A stretch of 64,000 nucleotides of DNA from Thauera sp. JM12B12 (GTDB lineage Bacteria > Pseudomonadota > Gammaproteobacteria > Burkholderiales > Rhodocyclaceae): NCBI RefSeq assembly GCF_039614725.1, contig NZ_CP154859.1, positions 1,116,001 through 1,180,000 on the forward strand. Direction: 5' to 3'. Below the pieces are notes generated by a model. The model was not told the origin of the DNA. It worked only from the letters and a program-made list of their open reading frames with translations, and did not search any database. Positions 59,845 to 64,000 of the stretch are shown piece by piece; position 1 is the stretch's first letter; each line of letters opens with the position of its first letter. The position numbers and the translations under genes were made by a program.

Positions 59845-60438
59845 ATGAGCGTTGATCAAAAGATGGACAGCAGCCGCCGCACCCTGCTGCTGGCAACGTC
59901 CGCCGCTGGCGGCGTGGCCGCAGTGGCGACCGCGGTGCCGTTTGTTGCCAGCCTGACGCCGTCCGAGCGCGCCAAGGCAGCCGGTGCGCCGGTGGAAGTG
60001 GATGTGAGCAAGCTCGCGCCGGGCGAGATGATGACTGTGGAGTGGCGCGGCAAGCCCGTGTGGATCCTGCGTCGCACGCCCGAGATGCTGGCTTCGCTCG
60101 ACAAGACCGACGAGAAGGTCAGCGATCCGGCCTCCGAGAAGCCGCAGCAGCCCGACTACGCGAAGAACAAGCACCGCTCGATCAAGCCCGAGTATCTGGT
60201 TACGGTCGGCATCTGCACCCACCTCGGCTGCTCGCCGTCCGAGAAGTTCAAGATGGGCGCCGAGAGCGGCATGGGCGCGGATTGGCCGGGTGGCTTCCTG
60301 TGCCCCTGTCACGGCTCGATCTTCGATCTCGCCGGTCGCGTGTACAGCAGCATGCCCGCGCCGGACAACCTCGAGGTGCCGCCGCACCAGTACCTCGCGG
60401 ATACCACCATCCTTGTTGGCGATGACGGGAAGGCATAA
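59845..60438 (+). CDS. petA: Ubiquinol-cytochrome c reductase iron-sulfur subunit (Rieske)
   Basis: A 197-residue Rieske protein of the bc1 complex. The twin-arginine SSRRTLLLA begins a Tat-type membrane anchor. The cluster ligands are in CTHLGC and CPCHGS. It passes electrons from ubiquinol to cytochrome c1. GGGAAGAGGG precedes the ATG. petB begins three bases after the stop. Confidence 0.97.
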   Translation: MSVDQKMDSSRRTLLLATSAAGGVAAVATAVPFVASLTPSERAKAAGAPVEVDVSKLAPGEMMTVEWRGKPVWILRRTPEMLASLDKTDEKVSDPASEKPQQPDYAKNKHRSIKPEYLVTVGICTHLGCSPSEKFKMGAESGMGADWPGGFLCPCHGSIFDLAGRVYSSMPAPDNLEVPPHQYLADTTILVGDDGKA

Positions 60439-60441
60439 GCG

Positions 60442-61710
60442 ATGACGACCAAATCCCAAGCCGTGCTCAACTGGATCGACGAGCGCTTTCCGCTCACGTC
60501 GTCCATCAAGGGGCACCTGACCGAGTACTACGCGCCGAAGAACTTCAACTTCTGGTACTTCTTCGGTTCCCTGGCCCTGCTGGTGCTGGTCATCCAGATC
60601 CTCACCGGCATCTTCCTGGTCATGCACTACAAGCCGGATGCCTCGCTCAACGCCTCGGGTGTGCCGATCGCGTTCGCCAGCGTCGAGTACATCATGCGCG
60701 AGGTGCCGGGCGGCTGGCTGATCCGCTACCTGCACTCGACCGGCGCGTCTGCGTTCTTCGTCGTCGTGTACCTGCACATGTTCCGCGGCCTGCTCTACGG
60801 CTCCTACCGCAAGCCGCGCGAGCTGATCTGGATCTTCGGCACGCTGATCTTCCTGGTGCTGATGGCAGAGGCCTTCATGGGCTACCTGCTGCCCTGGGGA
60901 CAGATGTCGTTCTGGGGCGCCCAGGTGATCGTGAACCTGTTCTCGGCGATCCCGGTGATCGGTCCGGACCTGTCGCTGGTCATCCGCGGTGACTACGTCG
61001 TCTCCGACGCCACGCTGAACCGCTTCTTCTCGTTCCACGTCATCGCCGTGCCGCTGGTGCTGATCGGCCTGGTCGCCGCGCACATCGTCGCGCTGCACGA
61101 AGTGGGCTCGAACAACCCCGACGGCGTCGAGATCAAGAAGAAGAAGGATGCGACCGGCAAGCCGCTGGACGGCATCCCCTTCCACCCCTACTACACGGTG
61201 AAGGACATCGTCGGCGTCGTCGCCTTCCTGTTCTTCTTCAGTGCGGTGGTGTTCTTCGCGCCCGAAGGCGGTGGCTACTTCCTCGAGTTCAACAACTTCA
61301 TCCCGGCCGACCCGCTGAAGACCCCGCCGCATATCGCGCCGGTCTGGTACTTCACGCCCTTCTACTCGATCCTGCGCGCGGTGACCTACCCGCTGTTCGG
61401 TCTCGACGCGAAGTTCTGGGGCGTGGTCGCGATGGGTGCGTCGGTGATCATCATCGCCTTCCTGCCCTGGCTGGACCGCAGCCCGGTGAAGTCGATCCGC
61501 TACAAGGGTCCGATCTTCAAGATGGCCCTGGTGATCTTCGTGATCTCGTTCTTCATCCTGGGTTACCTCGGTGTGCTGCCCCCGACCCCGGGCCGCACGC
61601 TGGTGTCGCAGATCTGCTCGGTGATCTACTTCGCCTTCTTCCTGCTGATGCCGTGGTACAGCAAGCTCGACAAGTGCAAACCCGAACCGGAAAGGGTGAA
61701 CTTCAAATGA
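60442..61710 (+). CDS. petB: Ubiquinol-cytochrome c reductase cytochrome b subunit
   Basis: A 422-residue, eight- or nine-helix membrane subunit with two b hemes. The His ligands lie in RYLHSTGASAFFVVVYLHMF and FHVIAVPLVLIGLVAAHIVA. The quinol-oxidation site reads APVWYFTPFYSILRA; the PVWY variant, instead of PEWY, is the form known from beta- and gammaproteobacteria. The stop overlaps the cytochrome c1 ATG. Confidence 0.97.
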   Translation: MTTKSQAVLNWIDERFPLTSSIKGHLTEYYAPKNFNFWYFFGSLALLVLVIQILTGIFLVMHYKPDASLNASGVPIAFASVEYIMREVPGGWLIRYLHSTGASAFFVVVYLHMFRGLLYGSYRKPRELIWIFGTLIFLVLMAEAFMGYLLPWGQMSFWGAQVIVNLFSAIPVIGPDLSLVIRGDYVVSDATLNRFFSFHVIAVPLVLIGLVAAHIVALHEVGSNNPDGVEIKKKKDATGKPLDGIPFHPYYTVKDIVGVVAFLFFFSAVVFFAPEGGGYFLEFNNFIPADPLKTPPHIAPVWYFTPFYSILRAVTYPLFGLDAKFWGVVAMGASVIIIAFLPWLDRSPVKSIRYKGPIFKMALVIFVISFFILGYLGVLPPTPGRTLVSQICSVIYFAFFLLMPWYSKLDKCKPEPERVNFK

Positions 61711-62462
61711 AAATGCGCGTGATCAACCTCATCAAGCGGGCGGCAGCGGTGCTGCTGTTCGCCCCGGCGGTGGCGCTGGCGGCGGGTGCTTCGGTCCATC
61801 TCGACAAGGCGCCGGTCAGCACTGACCCGGCCGCGCTGCAGCATGGTGCCAAGCTGTTCGTCAATTACTGTCTGAACTGCCACAGCGCGAGCTTCACGCG
61901 CTACAACCAGCTCGAGAACATCGGCCTCGACGAGGCGTCGATCCGCGACAACCTGATGTTCACCGGTGAAAAGACCGGTGACCTGATGAAGATCGCCATG
62001 CGTCCGGCGGAGTCGAAAGCCTGGTTCGGCGTTGCGCCGCCCGACCTCACCCTGGTCGCGCGCCAGCGTGCGTCGGCAGACGGCAGCGGCGCGGACTGGC
62101 TGTACACCTACCTGCGCCAGTTCTACCGAGACCCGGCCCGTCCGACCGGCTGGAACAACGCGATCTTCTCGAACGTCGCCATGCCGCACGTGTTCTGGCA
62201 GCTCCAGGGCGAGCAGGTCGCCAAGGTGACGCAGAACGCCGACGGCAGCACCTCGACGACGCTCGAGCTGGTCAAGCCCGGCACCCTCACGCCCGCCGAA
62301 TACGACAAGGCCGTCGCCGACCTCGTCTCGTTCCTGGTGTGGATGGGCGAGCCGGTGGCCGAGAAGCGCAAGACGATCGGCACCGTCGTGCTGATCTTCC
62401 TCGCCGGCCTGTTCGTGCTCAGCTATGCGCTGAAGAAGAACTACTGGAAGGACATTCATTGA
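61707..62462 (+). CDS. petC: Ubiquinol-cytochrome c reductase cytochrome c1 subunit
   Basis: A 251-residue periplasmic c-type cytochrome. A signal peptide (RAAAVLLFAPAVALAAG) is followed by the heme site CLNCH and a Met ligand region FSNVAMPHVFW. A C-terminal helix (VVLIFLAGLFVLSYALKK) anchors it. The start at 61707 overlaps the petB stop. A strong terminator follows. Confidence 0.96.
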   Translation: MKMRVINLIKRAAAVLLFAPAVALAAGASVHLDKAPVSTDPAALQHGAKLFVNYCLNCHSASFTRYNQLENIGLDEASIRDNLMFTGEKTGDLMKIAMRPAESKAWFGVAPPDLTLVARQRASADGSGADWLYTYLRQFYRDPARPTGWNNAIFSNVAMPHVFWQLQGEQVAKVTQNADGSTSTTLELVKPGTLTPAEYDKAVADLVSFLVWMGEPVAEKRKTIGTVVLIFLAGLFVLSYALKKNYWKDIH

Positions 62463-62511
62463 TCCGATTCGCCACGGCCCGCCGGGCCGGATAGTGCGGT
62501 CCTGACCCAGA

Positions 62512-62550
62512 CGCACCACGCGGCCCCGCGTGGTGCGCTTTTGCTTTTGA
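62512..62550 (+). terminator. Intrinsic terminator of petABC
   Basis: A 12-bp GC-rich stem (CGCACCACGCGG with CCGCGTGGTGCG, two-base loop) is followed by CTTTTGCTTTTG. It lies 50 bases after petC and 20 bases before sspA. Confidence 0.85.
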
Positions 62551-62569
62551 ATTCCGGAGTCGCAACACC

Positions 62570-63166
62570 ATGATGAACCTGTATTCCGGCACGACCGACC
62601 CCTTCAGTCATCGTTGCCGAATCGTACTGTTCGAGAAGGGCATGGATTTCGAGGTCATCGACGTCGACCTCTACAACAAGCCCGAGGACATCGCCGTCAT
62701 CAACCCCTACAACCGCGTGCCGGTGCTCGTCGATCGCGACCTCGTCCTCTACGAGGCCAACATCATCAACGAATACATCGACGAGCGCTTCCCGCATCCG
62801 CAGCTGATGCCGCCCGACCCGATCATGCGCGCGCGTGCCCGCCAGTTGCTGCACACCTTCGAGCAGGAGCTGTTCACCCACCTCGAGGCCCTCGAGGCCG
62901 CGCAGAAGGGTGTCGACAAGGTCCGCGCCCATGTGCGCGACCACCTCACCCAGCTCGCGCCGGTGTTCACCAAGCAGAAGTACATGCTGGGCGAGGAGTT
63001 CTCCATGCTCGACGTCGCCATCGCACCGCTGCTGTGGCGCCTGGAGCACTACGGCATCGAGCTGCCCAAGGCCGCCGCGCCGCTGATGAAGTACGCCGAG
63101 CGCATCTTCAGCCGTCAGGGCTTCATCGACGCGCTCACCCCGTCCGAAAAGGTCATGCGTCGCTGA
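62570..63166 (+). CDS. sspA: Stringent starvation protein A (GST-fold)
   Basis: A 198-residue glutathione-S-transferase-like RNA polymerase-associated protein. The N-terminus YSGTTDPFSHRCRIVLFEKG and the interdomain VNPYNRVPVLVDRDLVLYEA-like segment are typical. SspA lacks GST activity and alters transcription during stationary phase. It precedes sspB, as in most beta- and gammaproteobacteria. Confidence 0.94.
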   Translation: MMNLYSGTTDPFSHRCRIVLFEKGMDFEVIDVDLYNKPEDIAVINPYNRVPVLVDRDLVLYEANIINEYIDERFPHPQLMPPDPIMRARARQLLHTFEQELFTHLEALEAAQKGVDKVRAHVRDHLTQLAPVFTKQKYMLGEEFSMLDVAIAPLLWRLEHYGIELPKAAAPLMKYAERIFSRQGFIDALTPSEKVMRR

Positions 63167-63230
63167 ATCGCATGATCGCAACGAGGCCATGCTGCGCCCA
63201 TCCGGGCGCCACATGGCCGCCGGAGACCCG

Positions 63231-63704
63231 ATGAGTACCGTCTCGACCAAGCCGTATCTGCTGCGCGCCATCTGGGAATGGTGCGTGGACCAGGGTTTCA
63301 CGCCCTATCTCGCCGCCCTGGTGGATGAGAACACCCGCGTTCCGCCCGGCTACGCCCACGACGGCCAGATCGTGCTGAACCTGTCGTCCGATGCCACCGG
63401 ACAGCTGCAGATGGCCAACGACTACATCAGCTTCCAGGCCCGCTTCGGCGGTGTGGCGCATTCGCTGGTGATTCCGGTGGCGAACGTGATCGCGATCTAT
63501 GCACGCGAGAACGGCCAGGGCATGGCCTTCGAGCCAGAGGGTCTCGCCGTCGAGGACGACGCCGGGGGCGCCGGCGCGGATGCGGCCGAGGTCGAGGACA
63601 TGGCCGAGGCCACCGCGGCGCTCCAGCGCGACGCCGTCGCGGAGGACGTCACCGAGGCGCCGCCGCGGCCGCCGCGCGGCAGCCACCTCAAGGTCGTCAA
63701 ATAA
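63231..63704 (+). CDS. sspB: ClpXP protease specificity-enhancing factor SspB
   Basis: A 157-residue adaptor that delivers ssrA-tagged proteins to ClpXP. The N-terminal domain has TKPYLLRAIWEWCVDQGFTP and SHxxSFQARFGG-like strands (YISFQARFGGVAHSL). The acidic linker and short C-terminal tail GSHLKVVK, which binds ClpX, are present. ATG 63231 (MSTVSTKPY) is preferred to an upstream ATG because it matches the family start. Confidence 0.93.
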   Translation: MSTVSTKPYLLRAIWEWCVDQGFTPYLAALVDENTRVPPGYAHDGQIVLNLSSDATGQLQMANDYISFQARFGGVAHSLVIPVANVIAIYARENGQGMAFEPEGLAVEDDAGGAGADAAEVEDMAEATAALQRDAVAEDVTEAPPRPPRGSHLKVVK

Positions 63705-63715
63705 GGAGCCGCCCC

Positions 63716-64000
63716 ATGCCCAGCCTCACCTGGAACGCCTCGCTCGCCAACGACCTCGCGCCGATGGATGCCACGCACCGCGAGTTCATCGAGTGCTACA
63801 ACGCGGCCGCCGCGGCCGCACCCGAGGCGTTCCTGCCTGCCTTCGACCGCCTGATCGAACACACGCAGGCGCACTTCGATCTGGAGAACGGCTGGATGGC
63901 GGCCGTGGACTTTCCCGGCTGCCATCGTGCGGAGCACGATCGTGTACTCGCCGTGATGCTCGACATCCGTAAGCGTGTCGAGCGCGGCGACCGCTTTCTT
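63716..64000 (+). CDS. Hemerythrin domain protein, partial (cut by window end)
   Basis: The first 95 codons of a bacteriohemerythrin-like protein. The diiron ligand pattern is visible: MDATHREFIE, LIEHTQAHFDLENGWM and CHRAEHDRVL. Such proteins bind oxygen or serve as oxygen or iron sensors. AAGGAG lies just before the ATG. The rest of the gene is beyond the window. Confidence 0.85.
   Translation, partial: MPSLTWNASLANDLAPMDATHREFIECYNAAAAAAPEAFLPAFDRLIEHTQAHFDLENGWMAAVDFPGCHRAEHDRVLAVMLDIRKRVERGDRFL

Overview
The window looks like a chromosome segment of a high-GC betaproteobacterium of the Rhodocyclales, Thauera/Azoarcus/Zoogloea-like. The evidence is the exosortase A (XrtA/EpsH) exopolysaccharide locus in its usual gene order, a PEP-CTERM protein, a dnaX-ybaB-recR block, and a petABC-sspA-sspB block typical of betaproteobacteria. 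Genus is an inference; no rRNA or tRNA gene was seen.

Layout. 1-22,990 (+) is a tightly packed XrtA operon, with many 4-bp ATGA overlaps: end of an export porin, chain-length protein, tyrosine autokinase, outer-membrane protein, ATPase, UDP-GlcNAc epimerase, deacetylase, FemAB-like protein, xrtA itself, glycosyltransferases, two asparagine-synthase-type amidotransferases, a nucleotide-sugar dehydrogenase, a membrane-anchored transglutaminase-like protein and a PaaK-like protein. A RelBE-type toxin-antitoxin pair interrupts it at 13.1-13.6 kb. 22,982-28,217 (+) holds an O-ligase, a PL14-like lyase, a second deacetylase and an acyltransferase, and parts of it are visibly more AT-rich. 28,390-37,021 (-) is a second glycan operon: aminotransferase, glycosyltransferase, GNAT, KdsD, WaaA-like Kdo transferase, flippase and pyruvyl transferase. 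37,151-39,834 (+) carries a TPR protein, an acyl carrier protein and exosortase-associated hydrolases 2 and 1. 39.9-47.7 kb mixes ugd, a second large ligase-like protein and the PEP-CTERM protein with much gene debris: a truncated MBOAT gene, a toxin-antitoxin pair, an orphan HigA with an internally deleted HigB, and a ugd fragment. 47.7-56.2 kb (-) holds the exosortase-associated PLP decarboxylase and acyl-CoA ligase, a third amidotransferase, a beta-helix protein, a DUF59 protein, a Uma2 nuclease and an NnrS-like membrane protein. From 56.4 kb (+) housekeeping genes follow: dnaX, ybaB, recR, petABC, sspA, sspB and a hemerythrin cut by the window edge.

How the genes work together. The products would build repeat units on a lipid carrier (epimerase, dehydrogenases, glycosyltransferases, modifiers), flip them (Wzx-like), polymerise or ligate them (O-ligases), control chain length and export them (chain-length protein, kinase, porin, outer-membrane protein) and trim them (deacetylases, lyase, beta-helix protein). 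XrtA sorts PEP-CTERM proteins into this surface material. The ACP, ligase, decarboxylase and two hydrolases form an uncharacterised exosortase-linked acyl pathway, here split into two blocks.

Two repeat families stand out. One is REP/REPIN palindromes, including four copies inside the dnaX coding sequence. The other is a 25-bp motif with 6-bp terminal inverted repeats that sits at the 3' ends of genes in a constant orientation and lies close to toxin-antitoxin and Uma2 genes. No gene is seen in 46,725-46,918 or 47,235-47,500.
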